Assembly (NCBI RefSeq): GCF_008642355.1
Contig: NZ_CP029193.1
Location: forward strand, 310,001-374,000
Length of the DNA: 64,000 nucleotides
From: Streptomyces venezuelae
GTDB lineage: Bacteria; Actinomycetota; Actinomycetes; Streptomycetales; Streptomycetaceae
Direction of reading: 5' to 3'
In this document: piece after piece, positions 24,734-34,499 of the stretch
Layout of the letters: each line of letters begins with the position of its first letter
How positions within the stretch are numbered: the stretch's first letter is position 1
Translations under genes and position numbers: made by a program
The notes under the pieces: generated by a model
Database searches by the model: none
What the model was told of the DNA's origin: nothing
The model's input: the letters and a program-made list of their open reading frames with translations, nothing else

Positions 24734-26377
24734 CTACGGCTTGGGGGTGGCGTGCGGGCCGCAGGTGACGTCGGAGGCGTCGACCTCGCCCGTCAACAGG
24801 TAGGCGTCGACACGGGTGTTGAGGCACGGGTTGGTGATGTTGGTGATGCCGTGCGAACCGGCGTCCTTCTCGGTGACCAGGCGGGAGCCCTTGAGCCGCT
24901 TGTGCAGCTCGACGGCGCCGGGGTACGGCGTGGCGGCGTCACGCGTGGACTGCATGATCAGCGTCTTCGGCAGGCCCTTGTGGGTCTCGACCTCGATCGG
25001 GCGCTGCTGCTTGCTCGACCAGGTCGCGCAGGGCAGGTTCATCCAGGCGTTGCCCCAGGTCATGAAGGGGCTGGTCCGGTGGATGCGCGTGTTGTCGCGG
25101 TCCCACTTCTTCCAGCTGCGCGGCCACTTGGCGTCGGCGCACTCGACGGCGGTGTAGACGGCGTTGCCGTTCTCGCTCGCGATGTTCCCCGCGGTGTCGG
25201 ACAGATCGGGGCCGGCCGCCTCGATGAGGGGCTTCGGGTCACCGGCGACGTACGTGCTCCAGTTGGTGGCGATCTCGACCCAGTACGAGTCGTAGTACGG
25301 CGCGTTCTGGAAGTACGCGTGCAGCTCGGCCGGGCCGACGACGCCGTTCAGGGGCTGCTTCTTCGCGGTGGCGCGCAGCTTCTCCCACTGGGCGCGGACC
25401 TCGGTGTAGGTGTCGCCGAGGTGGAAGGCCGAGTCGTTCTTCGCGACCCACTTCATCCAGTCGACGAGGCGCTTCTCGAAGGCGACGTCCTGGTCGAGGT
25501 TGACCTCGTACCAGATCTTGTCCGTGCGCGGGTTGACGACGGAGTCGAAGATCATGCGGCGCACGTGCGTCGGGTAGAGGGTGCTGTAGACCGCGCCCAG
25601 GTAGGTGCCGTAGGAGACGCCGAGGAAGTTCAGCTTCTTCTCGCCGAGCGCGGCGCGGATGACGTCCAGGTCGCGGGCGGTGTTGGGCGTCGTCATGTGC
25701 GGCAGCATGGCGCCGCTGCGCTCCTGGCAGCCGTCGGCGTACTCGGCGGCGAGCTTGCGCTGGGCGCGCTTGTCGGCCTCGCTGTCGGGGATCGGGTCGA
25801 GCTTGGGCGCCTTCACGAATTCCTGCGGGTCGACGCAGGAGATGGGCGCGGAGCGGCCGACGCCGCGCGGGTCGAAGCCCACGAAGTCGTACGCCTTGGA
25901 GGTCTTCTCCCAGAGCTTGTTCTTGGTGGTGACACGGCGCGGGAAACGCATGCCGGAGCCACCGGGGCCGCCCGGGTTGTAGACGAGGGCGCCCTGGCGC
26001 TCGTCCTTGGTGCCGGTGCTGCCGATGCGGTCGACGGCGAGCTTGATCTTCTTGCCGTCGGGCTTGGCGTAGTCGAGGGGGACGGTGACCCAGCCGCACT
26101 GGATGGGCTTCTCGAGTCCCCAGTCGGCAGGGCAGTCCCGCCAGTCGATGCCGGCCTTCGCGGCACGCTGCGCGGCGAGGACGGCTCCGCGCATCTCACG
26201 GTCCTTGCCGGAGCGGGCCACGTCGGCCCGCGCCGTCGAAGCGGCGTCGGCGTTCGCCGTCGGGGCTGCGACGGCACCGGCTATCAGCGTCGCCGCGACG
26301 AGGGCCCCCGCGGATCCGAACACCGCCGTCCGCCGTCTGGTCCCTGGGGTCCTTCTCAAGTCGGGCCTCCCGCACAT
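24734..26377 (-). CDS. Secreted tripeptidyl aminopeptidase-like alpha/beta hydrolase (S33/TAP family)
   Basis: 547 residues. The signal sequence of about 45 residues has a twin-arginine-like RRR stretch (GTRRRTAVFGSAGALVAA). The alpha/beta hydrolase carries the oxyanion motif NPGGPGGSG, the nucleophile Ser in GVSYGTYLG, a late Asp in STRDAATP and His in DAGSHGI. A C-terminal TAP-C domain with paired Cys is present. It resembles Streptomyces Tap/SlpD/SlpE, which release tripeptides from secreted proteins. ATG 26377 was chosen; it lacks a clear RBS and is preceded by a direct repeat of ATTCGAGCAG. Confidence 0.9.
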   Translation of the reverse strand: MCGRPDLRRTPGTRRRTAVFGSAGALVAATLIAGAVAAPTANADAASTARADVARSGKDREMRGAVLAAQRAAKAGIDWRDCPADWGLEKPIQCGWVTVPLDYAKPDGKKIKLAVDRIGSTGTKDERQGALVYNPGGPGGSGMRFPRRVTTKNKLWEKTSKAYDFVGFDPRGVGRSAPISCVDPQEFVKAPKLDPIPDSEADKRAQRKLAAEYADGCQERSGAMLPHMTTPNTARDLDVIRAALGEKKLNFLGVSYGTYLGAVYSTLYPTHVRRMIFDSVVNPRTDKIWYEVNLDQDVAFEKRLVDWMKWVAKNDSAFHLGDTYTEVRAQWEKLRATAKKQPLNGVVGPAELHAYFQNAPYYDSYWVEIATNWSTYVAGDPKPLIEAAGPDLSDTAGNIASENGNAVYTAVECADAKWPRSWKKWDRDNTRIHRTSPFMTWGNAWMNLPCATWSSKQQRPIEVETHKGLPKTLIMQSTRDAATPYPGAVELHKRLKGSRLVTEKDAGSHGITNITNPCLNTRVDAYLLTGEVDASDVTCGPHATPKP

Positions 26378-26464
26378 CGATTCGAGCAGATTCGAGCAGT
26401 ACGGGGGATCCTCGCGCCTGTGGGGTGGCCGAGAACAGATGGGGGGATGGTTCTTTACTAATCC

Positions 26465-26493
26465 GATAACCGGTGCGGGTGACACCGGCTATC
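26465..26493. terminator. Hairpin after ureD
   Basis: Stem of 11 pairs with one mismatch (GATAACCGGTG with CACCGGCTATC) around a 7-base loop, 10 bp beyond the ureD stop. Confidence 0.6.
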
Positions 26494-26502
26494 GGCGACT
26501 GC

Positions 26503-27336
26503 TCAGCCCAGCCGCCGCAGAGCCTCGTCCATCGCCCTGCGGACCAGCAGCGCGTCCGGTGCGACGGCCGTGACCAGGACTGCCGGGCCCGCGAGCGGTG
26601 TGATCGCGGCCCACTCCCCCAGCGGTTCGGCGGGCGGCTTCTCGTGCGCGTACTCAGGGCGTACGACGAGGAGTTGGCCGACCGCGCGGTGGCCGAACAG
26701 GACCGCTGGGCCGTCCCAGCCGCCGGGCGCGCCGGGACCGCACGCCAGTTCCTGGTCGAGGAGCGGCTGTCCGGCGCGGCGGACCGTCAGGCGGCTCGTG
26801 AGGCGGCCGGGGGCCTCGCCCGTGCGGCCCAGGACCTGTTCCTCGCGGAGCACCAGACGGGCACCCGCTGCCAGTTCGGCGCACGTCGTGACGCGCAGGT
26901 CGCTGCCGCACACCGAGATCAGCTGTTCCGGCAGCCAGCGCAGTTCGGCGCCGTCGGCCACCGACAGGCGTACGTCGTAGCGTGCCGCCTTCTCCGTCTG
27001 GCCCGGCAGGGCCATGGTGGCCGCCGCCGAGTCCATGTGGAGCGCGGCCCCCGCGTGGACGGCCGCCTCGACGGCGAGACGGTCGCCCCCCAGAGGGCCG
27101 CTCATCGCCCCGACCAGTGTCACGCGCGCCGTGCGGCCCGTGGAGCGGGTGCGGCGCAGCGCGAGCGGGCCGTCGCCGTCGAGTACCGGCAGGGCGATGC
27201 GGCCGCGGTCGTCGGTGCGCGCCTCGACGCGGGCCGTGGCACGGATGCCGGCGGCGTTCGGTCGCCTCCCGCCGGTGCCCGGGAGCGGGGTGGCGTCCGC
27301 CACGGCTGCGTCCCGGGGCGCGAGGTCCGTCGTCAC
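26503..27336 (-). CDS. ureD: Urease accessory protein UreD
   Basis: 277 residues. Scaffold of the UreDFG complex that delivers nickel to apo-urease. Family features: [19 protein letters not shown] and [15 protein letters not shown]. The GTG start at 27336 overlaps the ureG stop in GTGA, so it is translationally coupled. It is the last gene of ureABCFGD. No ureE is present, as in other streptomycetes. Confidence 0.9.
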   Translation of the reverse strand: MTTDLAPRDAAVADATPLPGTGGRRPNAAGIRATARVEARTDDRGRIALPVLDGDGPLALRRTRSTGRTARVTLVGAMSGPLGGDRLAVEAAVHAGAALHMDSAAATMALPGQTEKAARYDVRLSVADGAELRWLPEQLISVCGSDLRVTTCAELAAGARLVLREEQVLGRTGEAPGRLTSRLTVRRAGQPLLDQELACGPGAPGGWDGPAVLFGHRAVGQLLVVRPEYAHEKPPAEPLGEWAAITPLAGPAVLVTAVAPDALLVRRAMDEALRRLG

Positions 27337-28016
27337 GCCGACGCGGTCCACGCCGCGTACTGCTCGCGCACCCACGCGGCGACCGGGCCGACGCCCTCGG
27401 CGGACCGCAACGACTGAAACACCACGGGGAGTTCGGCGCGCTGGGCCTTCGCGTCGGCGGCCATCCGGGCGAGGTCCGAGCCGACATGCGGGGCGAGGTC
27501 GGTCTTGTTCACGACGAGCAGGTCCGCCGTGGAGACGCCGGGGCCGCCCTTGCGCGGGATGTCGTCGCCGCCCGCGACGTCGATGACGAAGATCTGCGCG
27601 TCGACGAGCCCTTTGGAGAACGTCGCCGTGAGGTTGTCGCCGCCGGACTCGACGAGGATCAGGTCGAGCGGGCCCACCTCGTCCTCCAGGTCCTCCACGG
27701 CCTCCAGGTTGGCGGAGATGTCGTCGCGGATCGCGGTGTGGGGGCAGGCCCCGGTCTCCACCGCGGTGATGCGCTCGGGCGGCAGGACGGCTTCGCGGAG
27801 GAGAAACTCGGCGTCCTCGCGCGTGTAGATGTCGTTGGTGACCACGGCGAGGGACAGTTCGTCGCGCAGGTCGCGGCAGAGCGCGGCGACGGTCGCCGTC
27901 TTGCCGGAGCCGACCGGGCCGCCGAGCCCGATGCGCAGCGCGCGGCGGCTGCCGTCGGGGCGGTGGGCGTCGGCGGATACGGCGGCGGGCCCGTCGTGGG
28001 AATGGTCGAGGTGCAT
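27333..28016 (-). CDS. ureG: Urease accessory GTPase UreG
   Basis: 227 residues. SIMIBI GTPase that couples GTP hydrolysis to nickel insertion. Walker [11 protein letters not shown], Walker B-like [12 protein letters not shown], the nickel-binding CPH in [11 protein letters not shown] and [10 protein letters not shown] for guanine recognition are all visible. The short His/Asp N-terminal tail MHLDHSHDG is typical. Confidence 0.96.
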   Translation of the reverse strand: MHLDHSHDGPAAVSADAHRPDGSRRALRIGLGGPVGSGKTATVAALCRDLRDELSLAVVTNDIYTREDAEFLLREAVLPPERITAVETGACPHTAIRDDISANLEAVEDLEDEVGPLDLILVESGGDNLTATFSKGLVDAQIFVIDVAGGDDIPRKGGPGVSTADLLVVNKTDLAPHVGSDLARMAADAKAQRAELPVVFQSLRSAEGVGPVAAWVREQYAAWTASA

Positions 28017-28094
28017 GCTGCTGCTCCTTCGTGTGGTGCCGGTCGTGCGGGGAGAGGTCGGTGTGCGGGGGCCCGTGCGGGTAGGGGGGCGTGG

Positions 28095-28769
28095 TCAGGA
28101 CGCGAAGAGCCGCACCGGCCACGCCGCGTGCGCCTCCGCGCTGATCTCCAGGAGCGGCGCGGACGCCGCGGGCAGCGCGTCGACCCCTTCGTCGACGGCG
28201 CGTCGCGCGGTTTCGGCGGCCCGGTGCGCCACCTCGTCGACGTCCGGGGCGAGCCGGGCGAGGACAGCCGTCGCGTCGAAGGGGTCGAGGCTGAGGAGCC
28301 GGACGGTGGCGGTCGCGGGGCCGCTGATCCCTTCGTACGCCGAGCAGTACGCGGCGTCCTCGGGGCCGAGCCCGGCGGCGCGGGCTGCGAGCCCGAGGAC
28401 CACGGGCTGGTGGGCTCCCTTGGGGAACCGCCGGGCCAGCGCGTCGAGTTCGGGGTGCGGCCAGGTCGCTCGGGCGGCCCGCATCATCTGCCGGCCGAGC
28501 CGCCGCGCGGCGGTGCGCAGCGCCGGTGACGGTGTGCGGGCGTCCGCCGCCGCGTCCAGAGCGGCCGGGTCGGCACCGAGGGCGGCGGCCGCCGCGAGTG
28601 CGGCCGCCACCAGCCCGGAGGTGTGCAGCCGACCCCGGCAGAACGCCTCCAGGCTCGCCGCCCCGGTGATGCGGCCCGCCTTGACGGCTGCTTCGGCTCC
28701 GCCCGAGTGGGCGTGCCCGCCGGCGGGGAAACGGCCGTCGGCCAGGACGAGGAGTGCTGCTCGTGACAT
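28095..28769 (-). CDS. ureF: Urease accessory protein UreF
   Basis: 224 residues, all-helical; regulates UreG in the activation complex. Characteristic DGRFPAGGHAHSGGAEAAV at the N-terminus and HQPVVLGLAARAAGL mid-protein. ATG 28769; 55 bp from ureC and 78 bp to ureG within the operon. Confidence 0.93.
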   Translation of the reverse strand: MSRAALLVLADGRFPAGGHAHSGGAEAAVKAGRITGAASLEAFCRGRLHTSGLVAAALAAAAALGADPAALDAAADARTPSPALRTAARRLGRQMMRAARATWPHPELDALARRFPKGAHQPVVLGLAARAAGLGPEDAAYCSAYEGISGPATATVRLLSLDPFDATAVLARLAPDVDEVAHRAAETARRAVDEGVDALPAASAPLLEISAEAHAAWPVRLFAS

Positions 28770-28824
28770 GTGATCGTCGCCAGCCTTGTCGGATGTCGGA
28801 CCGTCGGTATCGGGTGCCGGGCCG

Positions 28825-30546
28825 TCAGAAGAGGAAGTACCGCTGTGCGAGCGGCAGTTCCGCGGCCGGTGACGGTTCGACGAGTTCTCCGTCGATCGTC
28901 ACGGCGAAGCTGTCAGCCGCGACCTCGACCCGGGGCAGCGCGTCGTTCTCGCGCATGTCGGCCTTGCTCCGCCCGCGCGTGGAGCGGATCGCGGCGAACG
29001 GTTTGTCCAGGCCCAGGCGTTCCGGCAGGCCGTCGTCCAGGGCCGACCGCGTGACGAAGTTGACCGAGTTGAGGGCCGGGGCCTTGCCGTGTGCCCCGTA
29101 CATGCGTCGGGGCAGGACCGGCTGCGGGGTCGGGATCGAGGCGTTCGCGTCGCCCATCTGCGCGTACGCGATCTGGCCGCCCTTGATGACGAGCTGCGGC
29201 TTGACACCGAAGAACGCCGGTTCCCACAGGACGAGGTCCGCGAGCTTGCCGGACTCGACCGAGCCGAGCTCGTGGTCGATGCCTTGCGCGACGGCCGCGT
29301 TGATCGTGTATTTGGCGACATAGCGACGTGCGCGACGGTTGTCGGCGCGGGTGTCCCCGGGCAGCTGACCGCGGCGTCGCTTCATCACGTGCGCGGTCTG
29401 CCACGTACGCATGACGACCTCGCCGATGCGCCCCATCGCCTGGGAGTCGGACGACATGATCGAGATGGCGCCGAGGTCGTGGAGGATGTCCTCCGCTCCG
29501 ATCGTGGTGGGCCGGATGCGGGACTCGGCGAAGGCGAGGTCCTCGGGGACGGCCGGGTTGAGGTGGTGGCAGACCATCAGCATGTCGAGGTGCTCCTCGA
29601 CGGTGTTGACGGTGTGCGGCCGGGTGGGGTTGGTGGAGCTCGGCAGCATGTTGGGCAGCGAGACGGCCGTGATCATGTCGGGGGCGTGTCCGCCGCCCGC
29701 GCCCTCGACGTGGAAGGCGTGCAGTGTGCGGCCCGCGACCGCGTCGAACGTGGCGTCGATGAAGCCTGCCTCGTTCAGCGTGTCGGTGTGGACGGCGAGC
29801 TGGGCGCCGGTCTCCTCGCAGACGTTCAGACACGCGTCGATGGTGGCGGGCGTCGCGCCCCAGTCCTCGTGGATCTTGAAGCTGACGGCGCCTGCGCGGA
29901 GCTGGGCGTGCATCGACTCCGCGTTGACCGTGTTGCCCTTGCCGAGGAAGCCGATGTTGACCGGGCTGGTCTCCAGGGCCGCGAACATCCGGGACAGGTG
30001 CCAGGCACCGGGCGTGATGGTGGTCGCCTTGCTGCCCTCGGCCGGGCCCGTGCCGCCGCCGAAGAGCGTGGTGACACCGGAGGCGAGCGCCTCGTCGACG
30101 ATGGTCGGCGAGATGAAGTGGATGTGGGTGTCGATGCCGCCCGCGGTGAGGATCTTGCCGTTGCCCGCGATGACCTCGGTCTCGGGGCCGATGACGAGAT
30201 CGGGGTGGACGCCGTCCATCGTGTCCGGGTTGCCGGACTTGCCGATCCCGGTGATGCGGCCGTCGCGGATGCCGATGTCGGCCTTGACGACGCCCCAGTG
30301 GTCGATGACCACCGCGCCGGTGATGACGGTGTCGGGGGCGCCTTCGGCGCGGGTGGTGCGGGACTGGCCCATCGACTCGCGGATGACCTTGCCGCCGCCG
30401 AAGACGGACTCGTCGCCGGAGTGGCCGGGTCCGCCCGAGCGGTCCTCCTCGATCTCGATCAGGAGGTCGGTGTCGGCGAGCCGGATGCGGTCGCCGGTCG
30501 TGGGGCCGAAGAGATCGGCGTACGCGGCACGGGACAGCTCAGGCAT
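28825..30546 (-). CDS. ureC: Urease alpha subunit
   Basis: 573 residues, the catalytic subunit that hydrolyses urea to ammonia and carbamate. Nickel ligands: His pair in GIDTHIHF, the carbamylated Lys in [11 protein letters not shown], His in AVHTDTLNE and [12 protein letters not shown], and Asp in SSDSQAMGR. The flap Cys-His-His is [11 protein letters not shown] 30546 lies 8 bp inside ureB. The frame is intact and full length. Confidence 0.98.
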   Translation of the reverse strand: MPELSRAAYADLFGPTTGDRIRLADTDLLIEIEEDRSGGPGHSGDESVFGGGKVIRESMGQSRTTRAEGAPDTVITGAVVIDHWGVVKADIGIRDGRITGIGKSGNPDTMDGVHPDLVIGPETEVIAGNGKILTAGGIDTHIHFISPTIVDEALASGVTTLFGGGTGPAEGSKATTITPGAWHLSRMFAALETSPVNIGFLGKGNTVNAESMHAQLRAGAVSFKIHEDWGATPATIDACLNVCEETGAQLAVHTDTLNEAGFIDATFDAVAGRTLHAFHVEGAGGGHAPDMITAVSLPNMLPSSTNPTRPHTVNTVEEHLDMLMVCHHLNPAVPEDLAFAESRIRPTTIGAEDILHDLGAISIMSSDSQAMGRIGEVVMRTWQTAHVMKRRRGQLPGDTRADNRRARRYVAKYTINAAVAQGIDHELGSVESGKLADLVLWEPAFFGVKPQLVIKGGQIAYAQMGDANASIPTPQPVLPRRMYGAHGKAPALNSVNFVTRSALDDGLPERLGLDKPFAAIRSTRGRSKADMRENDALPRVEVAADSFAVTIDGELVEPSPAAELPLAQRYFLF

Positions 30547-30883
30547 CGAGGGCACCTCCGGTCTCGCCGCGCAGACCGGGTACGACACGCTTGCCGGCCA
30601 GCGGGACGAGTTCGACGTCGACGGGGATTCCGGGCTCGAAGCGCACGGCGGTTCCCGCGGCGATGTTGAGCCGCTTTCCGTGCGCGGCGCCGCGATCGAA
30701 GTCAAGACCAGGGTTGGCCTCGGCGAAGTGGTAGTGGGAGCCGACCTGGACGGGCCGGTCGGCCGCGTTGAGGACGGTGAGACGGGTGACCTCGCGGCCC
30801 TCGTTGAAGGGGACGGGCTCGTCCGCGAAGAGAATCTCTCCGGGGATCAGCCCTTGTCCCGTGCCGTGCGGAGCGGCATGCAT
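30539..30883 (-). CDS. ureB: Urease beta subunit
   Basis: 114 residues. Contains [16 protein letters not shown] and [18 protein letters not shown], hallmarks of the beta subunit. ATG 30883; overlaps ureC by 8 bp and lies 16 bp after ureA. Confidence 0.97.
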   Translation of the reverse strand: MHAAPHGTGQGLIPGEILFADEPVPFNEGREVTRLTVLNAADRPVQVGSHYHFAEANPGLDFDRGAAHGKRLNIAAGTAVRFEPGIPVDVELVPLAGKRVVPGLRGETGGALDA

Positions 30884-30899
30884 GCGGCGCGAACTCCCG

Positions 30900-31202
<303 letters not shown>

Positions 31203-31359
31203 GGTTCCCACCTCACAGTCCTCACCCGAACCATGCGGGGTCCGGTTGCCGCGGCCACCGCGACGGATATAGATGTAACACACACCGACAGCACGCGATC
31301 TTGCGCACCCCGGTCAGAAAAACCGCTGGTGGCGTGGCACGGGAGGGTAGTTGGGAGGA

Positions 31360-31386
31360 GTTTCAACGAGGTTAACCAGTCGTTGA
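31360..31386 (-). promoter_or_regulatory. Possible GlnR box upstream of ureA
   Basis: Read toward ureA: TCAAC-N6-TTAAC-N6-GAAAC (31386 to 31360), the 11-bp phasing of the actinomycete GlnR consensus gTnAC-n6-GaAAC. It lies about 160 bp upstream of ureA. Urease control by GlnR is established in Streptomyces; this particular site is inferred by eye. Confidence 0.45.
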
Positions 31387-31482
31387 CCATCGCATGACTG
31401 TCCGCTGGGCTGCGCCATACCTGTCGATGCCCTGGGCAACTTTTCGCACGCGTGGGCGCGGTTCAGAGAATGCGCCCCACTC

Positions 31483-31761
31483 TTACGTGGCCTGCGGGCC
31501 GCGGTGTTCCGCCGCGATGCCGAATCGCTGCCGCTCCTGCGGCGCGGGCGTAACGGACCCGACCGATGTGACCGCGCTGACCGTCGACTCCTCCACAGCC
31601 TGCGCGAGCCCTTCGAGACGCTCGAGGTCGGCGGCGGACACGAGCGCCACGAGCGGCTTGCCGTGCCGCGTGACGACGACCCGCTCGCCTCCGTAGACGA
31701 CGCGGTTGATGAGCTCGGCGAGCTCTGCGCGGGCTTGCGTCACCGGAATCTCGTAGGCCAT
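31483..31761 (-). CDS. Phd/YefM family antitoxin, without adjacent toxin
   Basis: 92 residues. The N-terminal domain reads MAYEIPVTQARAELAELINRV...VVVTRHGKPLVALVS, the canonical Phd/YefM DNA-binding and dimer region. The C-terminal 35 residues are disordered-looking and would normally bind the toxin. No RelE/YoeB- or Doc-like gene lies downstream (31203-31482 is the urease promoter region), so it is an orphan or partners a distant toxin. Divergent from clpP. Confidence 0.88.
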   Translation of the reverse strand: MAYEIPVTQARAELAELINRVVYGGERVVVTRHGKPLVALVSAADLERLEGLAQAVEESTVSAVTSVGSVTPAPQERQRFGIAAEHRGPQAT

Positions 31762-31852
31762 GCGTCCAGCTTAGAGCCTGCTTCCGGCACCCGGCCGGAC
31801 CAGCGGGCGCCACCCGGAACCGCTCGACCCCCGAAGCACGGGACTGTACGTC

Positions 31853-31869
31853 CTGTACATTTTTTACAG
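31853..31869. promoter_or_regulatory. Inverted repeat in the antitoxin/clpP divergent promoter
   Basis: CTGTA-N7-TACAG with a T-run in the spacer, preceded by a second TGTAC at 31845-31849. Plausible operator for the antitoxin or a clp regulator; low specificity. Confidence 0.4.
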
Positions 31870-31927
31870 ACACCGGAGACCGGGCCGCACCGCGACCGGA
31901 AACGACGACCGGAATGAGAGGCGCGCC

Positions 31928-32584
31928 ATGAACCGTCCGCACCGTCCGAACCACCCACCGTCCGTCCGCCACGTTCTGCCCGAGTTCACGGAACGCACCA
32001 GTTCGGGTGCGCGGACCATGGATCCGTACTCCAAGCTCCTCCAAGAGCGCATCGTCTTCCTCGGCACCCCCATCGACGACACCTCGGCGAACGACGTGAT
32101 GGCACAGTTCATGCACCTCGAGTACCAGGCGCCGGACCGCGACATCTCGCTGTACATCAACTCCCCCGGCGGCTCGTTCAGCGCGATGACGGCGATCTAC
32201 GACACGATGCGGTTCGTCAGCTGTGACGTGGAGACGATCTGCCTGGGGCAGGCCGCTTCCGCCGCCGCCGTCCTGCTCGCCGCAGGCACGCCCGGCAAGC
32301 GGTTCGCGCTGCCCGGCGCGCGCGTCCTGATCCATCAGCCCGCCATGGCCGAGCCGATCAGAGGGCAGGCCACGGACCTGGCGATCCAGGCCGACGAACT
32401 CCTGCGCACACGGCGGCTGTTGGAGGAGATGCTCGCCCGTCACACGGGGCGGAGCGCGGAGCGGATCGCCGCGGACATCGAGCGGGACAAGATCCTCGAT
32501 GCCCCCGCGGCCCTGGAGTACGGCCTCGTGGACCGGATCATTCCGAGCCGCAAGACGTCGCTCGCCGCCCGCGGTCCGAGGTGA
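31928..32584 (+). CDS. Accessory ATP-dependent Clp protease proteolytic subunit
   Basis: 218 residues. Serine protease of the ClpP ring. Catalytic Ser in [16 protein letters not shown], His in LIHQP and Asp in ERDKILDAP are present, so it should be active. It differs from the housekeeping ClpP1/P2 in reading QAASAAA rather than QAASMGA and in a longer N-terminal tail. Streptomycetes encode up to five ClpPs, and this resembles the accessory ones. ATG 31928 is preceded by GAGAGG. The following gene overlaps its stop. Confidence 0.9.
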   Translation: MNRPHRPNHPPSVRHVLPEFTERTSSGARTMDPYSKLLQERIVFLGTPIDDTSANDVMAQFMHLEYQAPDRDISLYINSPGGSFSAMTAIYDTMRFVSCDVETICLGQAASAAAVLLAAGTPGKRFALPGARVLIHQPAMAEPIRGQATDLAIQADELLRTRRLLEEMLARHTGRSAERIAADIERDKILDAPAALEYGLVDRIIPSRKTSLAARGPR

Positions 32585-32901
32585 CCCCGCCGATGCTGCC
32601 GCCCGAACTCCCGCCGCTGCCCGCGCTGACCCGGGCCGAGGCCGAGCTGATCGACCGCTATCTCGAAGTCGTCGACCTGCTCGGGCGGATCAACCCGTCC
32701 CGCGTCGAGCACACCTACGGTGGGCTGCGCGCCGCCCAGGCCCTGGTCGGCCGGGCGAGCGCCCTGCGCGACGCGCTCGCCGTGATGCACCAGCGGGGCG
32801 AGAGTGAAGTGCACGCGCCGACGCTCGCTCAGGCACTGCGCGTCCTCGACGGGGAGCGGCGGGCCGGAAGAGTCACCGTGCCGCCCCGGAACGGCGACTG
32901 A
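32581..32901 (+). CDS. Small protein translationally coupled to ClpP, unknown function
   Basis: 106 residues from GTG 32581, overlapping the clpP stop in GTGA. Helical after a Pro-rich start ([12 protein letters not shown]): [19 protein letters not shown] and [20 protein letters not shown] look like an antiparallel hairpin. No signal peptide, Cys or catalytic motif. The tight coupling suggests a ClpP partner or adaptor; this is inference only. Confidence 0.75.
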   Translation: MTPPMLPPELPPLPALTRAEAELIDRYLEVVDLLGRINPSRVEHTYGGLRAAQALVGRASALRDALAVMHQRGESEVHAPTLAQALRVLDGERRAGRVTVPPRNGD

Positions 32902-33247
32902 GACACCGTCGGCCAACTGTGTCCTTCGACACGTCGACGTCCGGGGCGACTTCGAAACGGACCAGTCGGGCTACCACGGACGGCGTACGAATACGTCGTT
33001 TCTCGCGGGGGTGAAAGTTGCGTTCCGCGAGTACAGCACCGGCGGAATTGCGCATTCCGCCGCTGGTCGAGAGGTCGTCGGACCACGTCCTCGGGGGTCG
33101 ATTTCGGCAGTGTCCACCTGAACAGGCCAGTCGTGAGGAGCCTCACAAAAGGCCGTTTCGGCTCGGTTTTTCGACCCATCTCGGGTCAAGATCCCTTCCG
33201 ACGACAAGCCCCCGCCACAGCGGCGGGGCGGTCCGGGCGGACGCCGA
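32902..33247. other. Non-coding stretch between the clpP operon and the riboswitch
   Basis: No frame with actinomycete codon bias. Contains the hairpin GTGAGG (33133-33138)/CCTCAC (33141-33146), followed by AAAA and T-rich sequence, a possible terminator of the clpP operon. CCCTTC at 33193-33198 can pair with the Shine-Dalgarno of the NlpC gene. The promoter for the riboswitch transcript should lie here. Confidence 0.5.
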
Positions 33248-33428
33248 GTCCTGCCGCCACCCGGATGACCGGTCGACATCTGTGCAACGGCAGGAGTGGA
33301 GGACCCAGGTACGACGGGCCCGTCCGGGAAGTCCGGACGACGCCCTTGGGGTGAAGCCGCAGAGCACCACGCGGCCGGGCATCTTCGCCTGCCCGAACCC
33401 GACAGGTCATCTTTCACAGGCGGCTGAC
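33248..33428 (+). promoter_or_regulatory. ydaO-type cyclic di-AMP riboswitch
   Basis: Conserved blocks of the ydaO/yuaA aptamer occur in order: GGAGTGGAGGACCCA (33292-33306), TTGGGGTGAA (33346-33355), GCCCGAACCCGACAG (33391-33405) and ACAGGCG (33417-33423). P1 can form between GCCGCC (33253-33258) and GGCGGC (33419-33424). It sits immediately upstream of a cell-wall hydrolase, the usual actinobacterial context for this switch, where c-di-AMP turns expression off. Edges are approximate. Confidence 0.85.
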
Positions 33429-33440
33429 GAAGGGTTGCGC

Positions 33441-33914
33441 ATGACCGCGCTGAATCATGTTCCGTCGCTGCTCACCAGGACCGGTGCCGCATCGGTCCTC
33501 ACGCTCGCCGTCGTAGGCGGCACCGTCGTGGCCCCCGGGCTCACGTCGGAGGCCGAGGCAGCCACACACGGGACGAAGGCGCTCAAGATCGCGGCGTCCA
33601 AGAAGGGCTCCCCGTACGGCTACGGCTCGGCGGGACCCAACCGGTTCGACTGCTCGGGGCTGACGCTCTACTCGTTCAAGAAGACGGGCAAGAAGCTCCC
33701 GCGCACCGCCGCCGCGCAGTACAACAAGACCAAGCACATCTCCAAGTCCAGCCGGACCCGTGGCGACCTGGTGTTCTTCCACTCCGGTCGGAACGTCTAC
33801 CACGTCGGTATCTACGCGGGTAACAACCGCATCTGGCACGCTCCCAAGAGGGGCACCGTGGTGCGTCTGGAGAAGATCTGGTCCAAGAGCGTCTGGTACG
33901 GCAGGGTCCGCTGA
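33441..33914 (+). CDS. Secreted NlpC/P60 peptidoglycan hydrolase
   Basis: 157 residues. Signal peptide of about 38 residues ending AEAA. The mature part is little more than the catalytic domain: Cys in NRFDCSGLTLYSF, His in VYHVGIYAG and a third polar residue in IWHAPK. Cleaves gamma-D-Glu-meso-DAP type bonds. The N-terminal ATHGTKALKIAASKKGSPYGYGS is typical. ATG 33441 lies 6 bp after GAAGGG, which belongs to the riboswitch flank. Followed by a terminator, so monocistronic. Confidence 0.93.
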   Translation: MTALNHVPSLLTRTGAASVLTLAVVGGTVVAPGLTSEAEAATHGTKALKIAASKKGSPYGYGSAGPNRFDCSGLTLYSFKKTGKKLPRTAAAQYNKTKHISKSSRTRGDLVFFHSGRNVYHVGIYAGNNRIWHAPKRGTVVRLEKIWSKSVWYGRVR

Positions 33915-33929
33915 CCCACCGCCGCCGGT

Positions 33930-33977
33930 CCGGCACCCTCCACACACCACCAGGCAACGGTGCGTGGAGGGTGCCGG
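33930..33977. terminator. Strong hairpin terminator after the NlpC/P60 gene
   Basis: Perfect 14-bp stem (33930-33943 with 33964-33977) and a 20-base loop, starting 15 bp after the stop. Confidence 0.8.
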
Positions 33978-33995
33978 CGGGGATACCCGTACGGG

Positions 33996-34499
33996 ATGTC
34001 CGACGACTGCGCCGGTACCGCCCGCAATGAGACGCCGTCGCTGTTCCAGCAGCGGGCCAAGCCGCTCATCGTGCGGGTCTCGTCCCGGCTCGCCGCGGTC
34101 GGCCTGGGCGTGCTGGTCCTGACGCTCGCCGGTTCGGTGCTGCTCGTCGTCGATGTGACGTCGGGTCGGGCCGAGGGCATCCTCGTGGGCGCGGGGACGC
34201 TGCCGATGTGCGTCGGGCTCTGGGGCGTACCGCCACGGCTCGCGCGGCGCCCCCTGGCGCGTGTCGAGGCGGCGCTCGCCGAGGAGCCGGACATCGGGCT
34301 TTCGGGAGATGCCAGGCCCTCAGGGGTCCCGAGGGGGAGCCCCTCGCCCGTTGCGCCGGGAGCGGTGCAGGTAGGGCGACGAGCCCTTGTGCCGAGGGGC
34401 CCCCTGGTCAGTGGGCGGCGTCGCGAGGGGTGCGCCGGACGGGTGCGCGCCAGGGCAACGCGATCCACACGGTCTTGCCCCCCTCGTCGGTGGGGCTGA
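33996..34499 (+). CDS. Small membrane protein of unknown function
   Basis: 167 residues from ATG 33996 (MSDDCAGTARNE). Two hydrophobic helices (about residues 30-52 and 59-80) are followed by a short conserved-looking segment and a low-complexity tail. Codon bias is good through about 34300 and then decays, and the last 92 bp overlap the convergent RsbW-like gene. The natural C-terminus may be shorter or a frameshift may be present. Function unknown. Confidence 0.5.
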   Translation: MSDDCAGTARNETPSLFQQRAKPLIVRVSSRLAAVGLGVLVLTLAGSVLLVVDVTSGRAEGILVGAGTLPMCVGLWGVPPRLARRPLARVEAALAEEPDIGLSGDARPSGVPRGSPSPVAPGAVQVGRRALVPRGPLVSGRRREGCAGRVRARATRSTRSCPPRRWG

